NCBI GenBank assembly: GCA_964345035.1
Contig: CAYFPO010000015.1
Location: 1 to 45,729, forward strand
Reading direction: 5' to 3'
DNA from: CAYFPO01 sp964345035
GTDB lineage: Bacteria > Fidelibacterota > Marinisomatia > SCGC-AAA003-L08 > GCA-002704045
Length of the DNA: 45,729 nt
Below, piece by piece: positions 8,057 through 17,001 of the stretch. Under the pieces are notes generated by a model. The model was not told where the DNA came from. It was given only the letters and a program-made list of their open reading frames with translations, and did no database searches. The translations under genes and the position numbers were made by a program. The stretch's first letter is position 1, and each line of letters begins with the position of its first letter.

Positions 8057-11000
8057 TTATTTCAATAATACTGTTTTTGTGGTTTGAACACGGTTTCCCT
8101 GATTCAAATGAATGTAATACACTCCGCTTGATATTCCGACTGCATTCCAATGAACATTATGACTTCCTGCAGGAAGATAACCATCAAAAATCCGTGCTAC
8201 TTCCTGTCCTGTAATATTAAATACAATTACATTAACAATACCATCATTGTTCAATGAAAATTCAATTTCTGTTGTTGAATTAAAAGGATTTGGAAACACC
8301 GGGTACAATACAAATTCAGCGGGGATATCCACTGTTGTGGTATTGAGATCAATAAAAAATAATTCATTCGATTGCCATTCTGGAATGTACCCAGTGAGAG
8401 ATACTGAATGTTTACCATTGTTTATTTGCAATTTAAAATTGGGTGTTTCACCGGGCTCACAATATCCGGCAGTTTCCGGAGAGCCATCATCACCCATCGC
8501 AGGAATGTCGGTATATGGTCCTGTCCATTCTCTTGCCCCAACCAGACTTTCGCCACAATATGCCAGCAGCCAGAAGCTACCAGCTTGCAGCCCATCCATT
8601 TGAACGTCCTCAACAAAATAAAATGCCTGTTCAGTAGACTGATTATATTTCCAAGGACTGGTATGGTGTGATGCTGTGTTTAAATTATCATTTTTTCTGA
8701 TGAATTCATCCGGGAGGTTAAAGTTAAAAGTAATTGCCTCATGTAAAGTCACCCAATACCCATCTGCACCATGCCAGTTCTGCAGGCTGCCCACCCAGAA
8801 AAAGGGAGTAACCTGGGAAGCTGCAATTCCTTCACCAATAACACTCATAAATATTGGTTCGAATTCATCGGGTATCCCCTCACTGATGCCAATTTGACCG
8901 GGATCAGGAAAGGAAATCAGATTTGGACCATCATGGAGATCATAAATCAGATTGCTCCTTCGTGATCCAATATGGGTCATACTGCAATTCTCCTCTGTTT
9001 TCACCCAGTAACCTGAATAATACGAAATTTGTGAAAGACTCCCAATCCAGGTCCCGTCATCCTGTAATATCGCAGCTATCCCTTCTCCAATTACTCCAAC
9101 TACACAATCCTCAATACTTGCCATTACTGAGCTGATGGATGTATCCTCTGGTAATGCCCAGAAACTGATGAGATTTTGTCCCTCATACAAATCCCGGGAA
9201 TATTGATACACACAGCTCCCGTCATCTATACTTGAATCCGGATCATAATTTTCAGCATCACTTTCTGTACAGCCGGAACAGATGCAGCCGCTTTCCTCAT
9301 TTGTGCAATCATAATTACCTCCACCGCATACATCACATTCATCCAATACAGAATCACCATTGCAAACTCCAGTACAATCATAACCACCACCAAAATCTGA
9401 TTCATCATTATAATAGGAGCAAGGATTACCGGTTGTCCCACCGCAGCAGATACCGCATTCATCTACTACTGCCTCACCATTAATTACACCGGCACAATCC
9501 GTGATAATTGCATACATAGAATCAATCTGATAAAACCCAAAATTGGTCCAGCCTCCTTCGGGATCAATATTTTCAGTAGCCATAGTATAATATACAGAAT
9601 CAGAATGGTCATACATTCTGAAAATAACTTCATCCCCATTGTTGCAAAATCCCGGGAAACTCCCGTCATCACCAAAGGCCGGAACTGTCACCGGGGGATC
9701 GGATACATCCAAGTACCACCACTTATTCCCCACACATACCGTATCACAAAAGGCACCAATCCAATCATTGCCTTCCAATGGAATTCCGTCAATGGTTGCA
9801 GCATACAGAAAATAAAATGCCTGAGATGTGGATTGTTCTGTATAAAATTCTTCCGGTGGAGTAAACACCACATTTACAGTTACCAATGATCCTGGATTTG
9901 TATAAGGAACACCTAAGGAATCTACCGTCTGTATATCCAGTATTACCGTTCGGGGATTGAACAGATTAGAGCCTACACTGACTGCGGGAACAGTAAAATT
10001 ATTACCAATAAAATATTCATTTATCAATGAGCCATCTGCTCTGACTACAAATTGATCACCCGAATTAATATCCGTCTCCAGATATATTTCTACACTTGCG
10101 GAAATGAGGGTATCCCCTTCCACCGGCGATAACAGAGTTATGAAAGATTCATATTCACAGCAGTTTTCACAGGGAATTATGCAGTAATCACAATAATTTA
10201 CCGCGTCTGGTTCCAAACAACCGGTGCAGGTGGAATTGTCACCATCACAAACACCGCAATCATCGATCTGAGTGTCACCACCGCAAATACCGGAACAATC
10301 CAACTCGCAAATACAATCATCAAAACAATTCCAGCATTCCTCGGGGTAGTCACAACTACCGTCTTCATCGGTGGCTTCCGGATTATAGTTGCAGGCAGAA
10401 ACATCGGTGCATCCTCCAATTTCCAGCTCATCACACACGGTATCTCCATCAGTATCATTGATACAATTTCCTGCACAGTCATAAAAATCTTCAGGACCTT
10501 CACAGCTCCCATCGTCATCGGTTGCATCAGGATTGTAATTGCAGGCTGATTCATCAGTGCATCCGGCAATTTCAAATTCATCGCAGACTGAATCCCCGTC
10601 TACGTCATTTAAACAATTCCCGTCACAGTCATAAAAATCTTCAGGGCCTTCACAGCTCCCATCGTCATCGGTGGCTTCCGGATCGTAATTGCAGGCTGAT
10701 TCATCGGTGCATCCAAAAATGACCAGGTCAAGTGGATAACAATCACCTACGGTGAATTCGAGGCTGATCCCATCGGGACCACCAAATACGTTGGTTAAAT
10801 CAGGATTGATACATGTTTCATTTTCAACTACCTCACTGAATAATACATTTACCAGCAAGGTATTTTCCCCTGGTGGAATCCCCTCATCAAATCCAAAACC
10901 GGTGACTACATTCTCACCATTTATATTCAGGATGAGACCATTTTCCTCCGCACTTCCGCCAGATGCACTTGTGAGTATAATTCCTGTCAACTGAATTCCG

Positions 11001-11152
11001 AAACTGGAAACATTGGTGGTATTGCTCATATAAATTTCCATTGACCCTGAATCTTGTTCAATTGTGCCGAAATACAATGATACATCCTGTGCATACAATT
11101 GGGAAAATAATAGCAATGCAGACAGAAAAATCTTATATAGTCTGATAGTCAA
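8057..11152 (-). CDS. Exported cysteine-rich multidomain protein with C-terminal sorting domain
   Basis: Large exported protein, about 1,031 aa from the TTG at 11152. The open frame continues to another TTG at 11263 but then crosses a tRNA-like remnant, so the shorter start, just before the signal sequence (IFLSALLLFSQLYAQ), is preferred. No ATG or clear Shine-Dalgarno sequence is available, so the start is uncertain. Order of parts: signal peptide; cohesin-like beta-sandwich (SAEENGLIL...GFGFDEGIPPG); three GCTDxxACNYxPxATDxDGSC repeats; further Cys-rich repeats; an Ig-like stretch; a 'QSTSQAFYF...DWIGAFC...VGNKW' module; more Cys repeats; two LISF...IGEGIAA...GYWV modules; a second QST module; and the sorting domain (FPNPFNSTTEIEFSL... 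GVYYIHLN... KTVLLK). Likely exported by a type IX-like system to the cell surface. Function unknown; adhesion or matrix role inferred. Confidence 0.8.
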   Translation of the reverse strand: MTIRLYKIFLSALLLFSQLYAQDVSLYFGTIEQDSGSMEIYMSNTTNVSSFGIQLTGIILTSASGGSAEENGLILNINGENVVTGFGFDEGIPPGENTLLVNVLFSEVVENETCINPDLTNVFGGPDGISLEFTVGDCYPLDLVIFGCTDESACNYDPEATDDDGSCEGPEDFYDCDGNCLNDVDGDSVCDEFEIAGCTDESACNYNPDATDDDGSCEGPEDFYDCAGNCINDTDGDTVCDELEIGGCTDVSACNYNPEATDEDGSCDYPEECWNCFDDCICELDCSGICGGDTQIDDCGVCDGDNSTCTGCLEPDAVNYCDYCIIPCENCCEYESFITLLSPVEGDTLISASVEIYLETDINSGDQFVVRADGSLINEYFIGNNFTVPAVSVGSNLFNPRTVILDIQTVDSLGVPYTNPGSLVTVNVVFTPPEEFYTEQSTSQAFYFLYAATIDGIPLEGNDWIGAFCDTVCVGNKWWYLDVSDPPVTVPAFGDDGSFPGFCNNGDEVIFRMYDHSDSVYYTMATENIDPEGGWTNFGFYQIDSMYAIITDCAGVINGEAVVDECGICCGGTTGNPCSYYNDESDFGGGYDCTGVCNGDSVLDECDVCGGGNYDCTNEESGCICSGCTESDAENYDPDSSIDDGSCVYQYSRDLYEGQNLISFWALPEDTSISSVMASIEDCVVGVIGEGIAAILQDDGTWIGSLSQISYYSGYWVKTEENCSMTHIGSRRSNLIYDLHDGPNLISFPDPGQIGISEGIPDEFEPIFMSVIGEGIAASQVTPFFWVGSLQNWHGADGYWVTLHEAITFNFNLPDEFIRKNDNLNTASHHTSPWKYNQSTEQAFYFVEDVQMDGLQAGSFWLLAYCGESLVGAREWTGPYTDIPAMGDDGSPETAGYCEPGETPNFKLQINNGKHSVSLTGYIPEWQSNELFFIDLNTTTVDIPAEFVLYPVFPNPFNSTTEIEFSLNNDGIVNVIVFNITGQEVARIFDGYLPAGSHNVHWNAVGISSGVYYIHLNQGNRVQTTKTVLLK
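8473..8632. repeat. 160-bp segment duplicated at 34471-34630
   Basis: By eye this differs from 34471-34630 at only 5 of 160 positions, without indels. The encoded QST-module peptide (QAFYFVEDVQMDGLQAG... through the PAMGDDGSPETA motif) is the same in both genes, so all five differences are synonymous. Confidence 0.9.
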
Positions 11153-11200
11153 TCCAAAATTGTACAATAATTTTACCACTGAATTATTCAAATTAAATTT

Positions 11201-11243
11201 GTGACCTGACGGGGAATCGAACCCCTTGACCAAAATGAGAGAC
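11201..11243 (-). pseudogene. tRNA 3'-half remnant (Glu-like)
   Basis: On the minus strand GTCTCTCATTTT is followed by a variable-loop-like stretch and a perfect T-arm core GGGGTTCGATTCCCC, then a possible 3' acceptor strand (TCAGGTC). The CTCTCA plus GGGGTTCGATTCCCC combination resembles tRNA-Glu(CTC). No matching 5' acceptor (GACCTGA) or D-arm is found upstream and the anticodon stem does not pair, so it is a fragment. It lies inside the extended reading frame of the neighbouring exported protein. Confidence 0.5.
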
Positions 11244-11420
11244 TTTCTTTTTCCGATAATCAATTTTAAATGATTATTCAGGTCTATCTGGGTCTGTGTA
11301 TTGTTTTTATACCTACAAAATGAAAAGATTGCACCAATAATAAGGAATAAAATTGGAATTCCGGTTGTTTTATATCACTCCTTCTTGAAATAAATTTACA
11401 TCCATATCCAAAGGATGAAC

Positions 11421-11447
11421 AAAGAAAAAGGGAGCAAAATTGCTCCC
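11421..11447 (-). terminator. Intrinsic terminator of the selenoprotein-like gene
   Basis: On the minus strand, perfect stem GGGAGCAA/TTGCTCCC with a short loop followed by TTTTTCTTT, 38 nt past the stop codon at 11485. Confidence 0.85.
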
Positions 11448-11484
11448 TTTTTCTTTAACTCCCGAACAACATGAACAACAAAAT

Positions 11485-12996
11485 TTATTTCATTAACATT
11501 GCTTTTGTGGTTTGAATATGTCCTCCCTGTCTGAGCTGAACATAATACACACCACTAGGCAGGTCAGAGGCATTCCAGGTATAACTGTGGTAACCCATAC
11601 TCTGGTGTCCACTGAATATAGTTGATACTTTCTGGCCCATCACATTATATGCTGATAATTCTACAAAACCGTCTGAAGGTATGCTGAATTCAACTTCCGT
11701 TGCAGGATTAAATGGATTGGGTGTCAGTTCCTTCAATTCAAATATATATGGACCATATTGAATGATTTCGTCCTGTACAGAATAGGAAATTTCCAATCCT
11801 TCGCCGGATGGTGAACCAACCACTGCGTGAAATGCTTCCGGATCAACTGAACTTCCACTGATTGTAAACTCTGCACTTTGGCTGTCAAAGGAAGTATTCA
11901 TAATAGAATATGCTACCATTCTTGTGACATTGTCATAGGTTGCATAATCAACTGATATATGTGAATTGTCCTTCAAGGTGATCTCTGTATTACCATCACT
12001 GATGAATGCAAATTCCACTCCGGTAAATGGGATATCGGATGTAATATGAACTGTCACGTCATTTCCGGTATATTCCAAATTTACATCGGCAGTTCCGGTA
12101 AGCTCAGCAATTCTGGAATCCAGTATGTAGTTGATGATTCCGATGATATCCAGAACATTGATGGTATCATCATTATTGAAATCCCCATCAGTCTTTTCAC
12201 AATCAGAGAAATCGGGGGAGTTCCATCCGCCGGTAAGAATAATATTCACCTCAGTAACAATATCCAAGATGTCTATGGACAAATCATCATTCAAATCACC
12301 GGACATATTATGGCAGTCATCACATACATCACCGATTTCATCTCCGTCATTATCTTCTTGCCCGGGGTTGGAATCATCAGGACAATTATCCTCATCATTT
12401 TCTATACCGTCACCATCCATATCTACATTGCCGCATAGTCCGGCATCAGTGCAGTCATCCAGCATTTCCTGGATTTTATTATTGCCTACATAGGTATTCA
12501 AATTATTCATTTTGTAATACACAGTCATAGTGTGATCTATCCATACATTGCTGGGCACTGCATTGGAGCTGTTAAACCAGTTCCACATATGGTTGCCAAA
12601 GCCGTTGCCGTCGTCTGTAATAACTGGTAATCCATTGATGCCAAAATTACCCCATTGAGCACAACTATATGGCTGATTGAGGTCCATTAATGCAACCATT
12701 CCAAATACATCTTCTTCATCTGACCAATCGTCTATTAACCCGTCAACTACGGGAATATCATCGAAACAGGGACTTCACCAAGTGGCAGCCATATTGATGA
12801 ATAAAACAGAATAGTCACCGCCATTCAGATTTCCGTTTAAATCAGCTAAACTCAAATCATCATCAGGATAATCCCCATAACAAACGGGAAAAGAGGTATT
12901 CTGATGACTGTTGCTTACCTGGTCGCCTACATTATAAATGGATGCAGATGCAGTTCCTATCAGTAAGCTCAGTACTATGATTGATAATCTTTTCAT
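11485..12996 (-). CDS. Exported thioredoxin-like selenoprotein (Sec74) with dockerin-like loops and sorting domain
   Basis: Continuous 503-codon frame with one in-frame UGA at 12777-12775 (residue 74). The two halves are in the same frame, with no indel. The UGA replaces the first Cys of a thioredoxin motif: NMAATW-U-SPC, where the family has WCxPC. Order of parts: signal peptide (MKRLSIIVLSLLIGTASA); thioredoxin/TlpA-like fold to about residue 180, including a GLPVITDDG stretch that could hold the cis-proline; thrombospondin-3-type calcium repeats (DGDGIENDEDNCPD, DNDGDEIGDVCDD) near 200; two dockerin-like loops (GDLNDDLSIDILD, GDFNNDDTINVLD) near 232 and 270; and the C-terminal sorting domain (LTPNPFNPATEVEFSI... 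SGVYYVQLR... KAMLMK) from about 424. AGAGGAAA precedes the ATG. Sec insertion is inferred from the motif and hairpin. The alternative is a nonsense mutation. Confidence 0.78.
12739..12777 (-). promoter_or_regulatory. UGA(Sec) codon and candidate bacterial SECIS hairpin
   Basis: The UGA at 12777-12775 is followed, after 21 nt, by CCCGTAGTTGACGGG: a 5-bp perfect stem with a 5-nt loop AGTTG, extendable by ATT/AAT across a 2-nt bulge. The loop begins 26 nt after the UGA and has G at its second position. Both agree with the bacterial SECIS rule as I recall it (loop about 16-37 nt downstream, G in the first two loop bases). The stem is short, so the call is moderate. Confidence 0.6.
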
Positions 12997-13090
12997 TGGG
13001 TTTCCTCTCTTTATTAAATTTCTATTTGTAAATATTACGATATAATTTAAATATTATCCTAAAAATAAAAAAAATGTCAATTTGTAACAA

Positions 13091-15055
13091 TTAGAAAATA
13101 GTTTTTAAACTGACTTTGAAACCATCTTCAAATGCCGGCTGATATGCACAAACACCATTAGCACACCGTAATCCTCCCCGTTCTGAGCCATAAAACAGGG
13201 TAAACTGGTTCTGGTCATTAACATCCATTGTGAAATCTACACCATACCATTCATTATCACTGAATGGATTATCATTCTGACTTTTCTGTTCTCGGTCATA
13301 AATAAAAGTGAAAGACCAGCGTTCAGAACTTCTGTATGAAATCGTAAAGTAATTATTTTTTATCTCTTCAATTAAGGAATTTGAATCATCTGTAAATGTA
13401 ACATATTCGATTTCCCTGTTAAATGTATTTTTAATATTTTGATGCTCAATATAAGTAGTAATAGACGATCCGTCACCAAAACTATATGAAAACTGGGTGG
13501 GGATTGTATAAGCACGCTGGTCCTCAAAATTATAGGTTCCCATCAATAGTGAATCAGATTTCTCTATTGAACTTTGGATTTTCCCTTCCACAGAATCATC
13601 ATAGATGATAGTAAATTGATTATGGGCATTTACCGAGTCTAAACCATATTGAGGAAAATAATTCTCCTCCCATTTACCCCACCAATAATCAGTCGCAATT
13701 GTCTCAATATCTGTACCTATTTCATAAACTTCTGGAGGCTCATAATTAATGATCTCATTTTTCAGGTCAATTCCCAGTTTATAATACAAATTTCCTTCAA
13801 ATGCATATCCAAATAGCGCTGTGTATAATTGCCGAAAAGGCCAGAATGAAAATGCATTAACATCTGATTTGTAGGATATCATATCTGAAATGGATAATGG
13901 CTCATTTTCAATGGTAATTATACTTTGGGAATCGACTACCCATGCTGGGTTTAAATAATCATCAGAATCGTCTAATATATGGTTTAAAGATATTAAATCA
14001 TAATGCCCGGAATTCCGATTTGCAACAGAAATATTAAAAACGATATCCATATCATTTCCGATTTTTCGAACCAATTCGAACTGATACCCCTGCTCATCAT
14101 TAAAATTAATGATATGGGAATTTCTTCCAATCAGAGGTGAAGATGATTCTAAATACAATATGGGTGGATTGGAAATTGAAAAATCATAATCCGGCACGTT
14201 ATAATTTTTATACTCCAAGGTTAATCCAAATCCGGCAACATTGGTATTGAATGCTCCATACTTCATCGTTCCTGTGGAGTTAATTTCATTCCCTTCATTA
14301 TCATATAATGGATTGTATTCATCATTCCATTCCATTTCTTTGTGTTCCAGATAAAGATCACCAAGTAAAAAACTACCTGAATATGAAAAATCATTCATAT
14401 CAACAATTAGTGACCGTTCATTTATTCCAGAATTCTCGTCCTCAGGGAAAATTGAATTTTGGTTAATATTCAAAAACTGAAATTCACCCGGAATATAAGG
14501 AATACTGAAACCAATCCCTAATGCATATAAACTGTTATCTATGAGTAAGTCATTAAATCTTCCTGTTGCATTCACGGGAGATTTGTACCAATATTCACCC
14601 CTGCCTGATAATCCAAACAATCTGAACCCACGTTCTTCATCGGAATAATCGAATTCAACTCCACGAACACTGTTATCAAAATCAATAGTTTGATCCTGAA
14701 ACAAATTTATTCCAAGTCCACGTCCATATAATGTATAAATATCGCCCAGTACCAATCGTAAATTGTCTCCTTGATGCTCAAGAAATCCTTTATTCAGTTT
14801 CCTGTTTGGAATTCCAAATTGTGGCGGGTCACTATATTCCCATTGGGTAAATAATGTAACCGAATTATAATACAAATTAATATCAAGCAGATTCTCAAAA
14901 TAACCGTAGGATGTAGGTCCGCCAATGTTACTTTGAGCCATTCCATCCCCGTACTTCAATTCATTAGAAATAGTATAACTCACCTGAGAATTGAGAAATG
15001 TACAGGCGAGAAACAGGATGCTGTTAATTTTCATCAGGTGTTGGTTCTTCTTCAT
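13091..15055 (-). CDS. Outer-membrane beta-barrel-like protein (DUF6029-like)
   Basis: Exported protein of 654 aa (647 if the internal ATG at 15034 is used). It has an N-terminal signal sequence (INSILFLACTFLNSQ), then long runs of alternating polar and aromatic residues typical of barrel strands, frequent short turns rich in N/D/G/S, and a C-terminal phenylalanine (SLKTIF), the usual mark of outer-membrane barrels. Early motifs such as GDIYTLYGRGLGINLF resemble the DUF6029 family of Bacteroidota as I remember it; assignment is tentative. It overlaps the end of the TlpA-like gene by 32 nt, so the two are cotranscribed and probably coupled. It is followed after 94 nt by the thioredoxin-like selenoprotein. 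A role as transporter or partner of the redox proteins is inference only. Confidence 0.72.
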   Translation of the reverse strand: MKKNQHLMKINSILFLACTFLNSQVSYTISNELKYGDGMAQSNIGGPTSYGYFENLLDINLYYNSVTLFTQWEYSDPPQFGIPNRKLNKGFLEHQGDNLRLVLGDIYTLYGRGLGINLFQDQTIDFDNSVRGVEFDYSDEERGFRLFGLSGRGEYWYKSPVNATGRFNDLLIDNSLYALGIGFSIPYIPGEFQFLNINQNSIFPEDENSGINERSLIVDMNDFSYSGSFLLGDLYLEHKEMEWNDEYNPLYDNEGNEINSTGTMKYGAFNTNVAGFGLTLEYKNYNVPDYDFSISNPPILYLESSSPLIGRNSHIINFNDEQGYQFELVRKIGNDMDIVFNISVANRNSGHYDLISLNHILDDSDDYLNPAWVVDSQSIITIENEPLSISDMISYKSDVNAFSFWPFRQLYTALFGYAFEGNLYYKLGIDLKNEIINYEPPEVYEIGTDIETIATDYWWGKWEENYFPQYGLDSVNAHNQFTIIYDDSVEGKIQSSIEKSDSLLMGTYNFEDQRAYTIPTQFSYSFGDGSSITTYIEHQNIKNTFNREIEYVTFTDDSNSLIEEIKNNYFTISYRSSERWSFTFIYDREQKSQNDNPFSDNEWYGVDFTMDVNDQNQFTLFYGSERGGLRCANGVCAYQPAFEDGFKVSLKTIF

Positions 15056-15545
15056 TTAATCCCAGAATTTCTATGATTTCCTGCTCAAGCTGTTTTTCAT
15101 CACCGGGGTTGTATCCAATATGCCTTTTTACAACTTCACCATCAGAATTCACCATAATGAGAAACGGCATCACTTTGCCACCCAACTTCCGGAATACTGC
15201 ACTTTTAGGGTCTGATAAAACATCAAAACTGTATTTCTGGGATATTACATAAGATTTTACTTTGGACAGACTTCTGGGATTATCCATATTAATACTCACA
15301 ACCTCAAAATTATTGTCCTTATATTTGGTGTTGAACAAACTTAAATGCTTCATTTCCTTCTTACATGGCTCACACGCAAGTGTCCAGAAATTGATCACAA
15401 TGGGACCATCATTGTAGTATTCACTAATGTCCACTTTTTTCTTGTCCAAACCTTTCAGCTTTATTGTAGGGAGCTTTGTCCCTTCAGCTGATAATATCAC
15501 TCCGGTTAAAACTATACCTATTAAACAAATAATTATTTTCTTCAT
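15024..15545 (-). CDS. TlpA/ResA-like thioredoxin, exported
   Basis: Thiol-disulfide oxidoreductase of the TlpA/ResA group, 173 aa. The ATG at 15545 is chosen because AGGA lies just upstream and the signal sequence (KKIIICLIGIVLTGVILSA) begins there; the frame itself runs six codons further. The active site is WTLACEPC (CxxC) after INF, and the cis-proline region is VMPFLIMVNSDGEV, both in the expected places. It acts in the periplasm, probably membrane-tethered or free, reducing or shuffling disulfides. It is the first gene of a likely operon with the outer-membrane barrel and, further on, the UGA-containing thioredoxin-like protein, which suggests a redox relay toward the cell surface. Unlike that neighbour it keeps ordinary cysteines. 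Confidence 0.88.
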   Translation of the reverse strand: MKKIIICLIGIVLTGVILSAEGTKLPTIKLKGLDKKKVDISEYYNDGPIVINFWTLACEPCKKEMKHLSLFNTKYKDNNFEVVSINMDNPRSLSKVKSYVISQKYSFDVLSDPKSAVFRKLGGKVMPFLIMVNSDGEVVKRHIGYNPGDEKQLEQEIIEILGLNEEEPTPDEN

Positions 15546-15662
15546 TTCGTTCCTATTTATCAATTAAATGAGTCTAAAATTTAACCCCTATAGTAATTTT
15601 TCATATTGGGAAATTACGTATTGTTACAAGGGCAGGTTTATCTGACGAGGGAAAAGAAAATT

Positions 15663-16988
15663 TTACCGATATGCTTCCAGAGTGGTCTCCAGGTATTCGT
15701 CTAATTGACTTTCATGGACAAATTTAACAGTCATTTTGGAGTAATCCCCTAACTCGCCGCCGGGTATGGAAAACTCATATATGCTGCTGTGGATCTCCGG
15801 ATCAATATTCACCTGAATATTATCATACCCCGGAGTAATTGCAAGTTGTGGTTTGAATACATTCCTGTGTATTAATTTTACGCTCTTCACTTCGATATCT
15901 CTGTATTTATCCTTCCAGGAATCTAAAATGATCAATTTCAATCCACCGGTGTCATCAGTAAAATAAATAACGGGGGTAACCTCATATTTGATGTGGGATA
16001 AATATTCCATTAATCCATCGGTGAATAAATAATTTTCTCTGGAGAACTCCAAAATGATAACGCCATTATCCTTTACTTCTCTGCTATGGGGTAGATTTGC
16101 TAGCATTTCCTGTATGAGATTACTTTTTACGGAATAATCCACGGGTACTTCAACACGGATAATGCCCCCCCGGGCATTGGTAAAATCCACTTCCATATCC
16201 CCGATCACCACATTGTATGGATTTTCCAATATATTATCCATCAACTTTAATAATTCTTCTGTGTTTCTTTCATATCCAAGGGCTTGCTTGTTGACTTCCC
16301 GGAGATCAAATTCCCGATAATAGCGGGTTCCAAACTGACCTCTATCCAGCTCCACTTTTCGCAATTTATGGAATGCATCATAATAAAACTCCAATTCATC
16401 CAACGCAGTGATCACATTTTTTTCAACAAAATTCACCGGTCCGTCCCTATCCATTGTAGTGGCAGTTCCACTCTCACCGTTAATTACGGATTGGATTTCC
16501 TCATCCACATCCGGGGAATCTTCAGGAAAAAATGCTGTTTCGGGTATAAAGGGTCGTAAAATATCTTTTATCCTGTTTTTAAATCCATGCTGTAGAAAAC
16601 CTAAATCTTTAATTGGAACTGTAAGATGGTCAGAGGATATCTGCATCCAGTTTTCCAAATCGACCAGTTGATAGAATACTGTTACTTCTTCATCTTTAAC
16701 CGCATAACTTCCCATCAAAAGAAGGTTGAGGTCATCAGACAGTGCCAATGGATCATATTCAGTATTCAGATGTGGTTTGATGGTACCTGCATACTTTACA
16801 GTAACTCCTTCAATTCCCGTGAATTCTTCTTTCACTTGATTGGGTAACTCCCTTGCCAGAGAATTATGACGTAAACTCTGATTCAGGTTATCAAACTCCA
16901 TCAAGTGGATATTCACCTGCCGTGGAGCTGAAAATGTCACACTAAAAATCAGGGAGACAATAAATCGTTTAATTATATGCCTTGACAT
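15663..16988 (-). CDS. Exported protein of unknown function
   Basis: 441 aa with a probable signal sequence (IIKRFIVSLIFSVTFSA). I do not recognise the family. The first about 150 residues have an alternating beta/alpha pattern (VNIHLMEFDNLNQ, ELPNQVKEEF, LNLLLMGSYAVKDEEVTVFYQLVDLEN) reminiscent of periplasmic domains of the TolB/FlgO/CsgG type that compute small signals or bind partners, but the match is loose. The central region (about 190-260) is charged and helical; the C-terminal part is beta-rich with no membrane helix and no sorting domain. It follows gltX by 13 nt on the same strand, so the two are likely cotranscribed. The start has no strong ribosome binding site. Confidence 0.65.
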   Translation of the reverse strand: MSRHIIKRFIVSLIFSVTFSAPRQVNIHLMEFDNLNQSLRHNSLARELPNQVKEEFTGIEGVTVKYAGTIKPHLNTEYDPLALSDDLNLLLMGSYAVKDEEVTVFYQLVDLENWMQISSDHLTVPIKDLGFLQHGFKNRIKDILRPFIPETAFFPEDSPDVDEEIQSVINGESGTATTMDRDGPVNFVEKNVITALDELEFYYDAFHKLRKVELDRGQFGTRYYREFDLREVNKQALGYERNTEELLKLMDNILENPYNVVIGDMEVDFTNARGGIIRVEVPVDYSVKSNLIQEMLANLPHSREVKDNGVIILEFSRENYLFTDGLMEYLSHIKYEVTPVIYFTDDTGGLKLIILDSWKDKYRDIEVKSVKLIHRNVFKPQLAITPGYDNIQVNIDPEIHSSIYEFSIPGGELGDYSKMTVKFVHESQLDEYLETTLEAYR

Positions 16989-17001
16989 AGGTGGGAATGT
17001 A

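Noticed and set aside
12700..12780. Reading the UGA at 12775-12777 as an ordinary stop, giving a 73-aa protein plus a separate 404-aa gene or a pseudogene
   Set aside because: Both parts are in the same frame with no indel, the UGA falls exactly on the catalytic Cys of a thioredoxin motif, a SECIS-like hairpin follows, and no ribosome binding site supports a second start at 12699.
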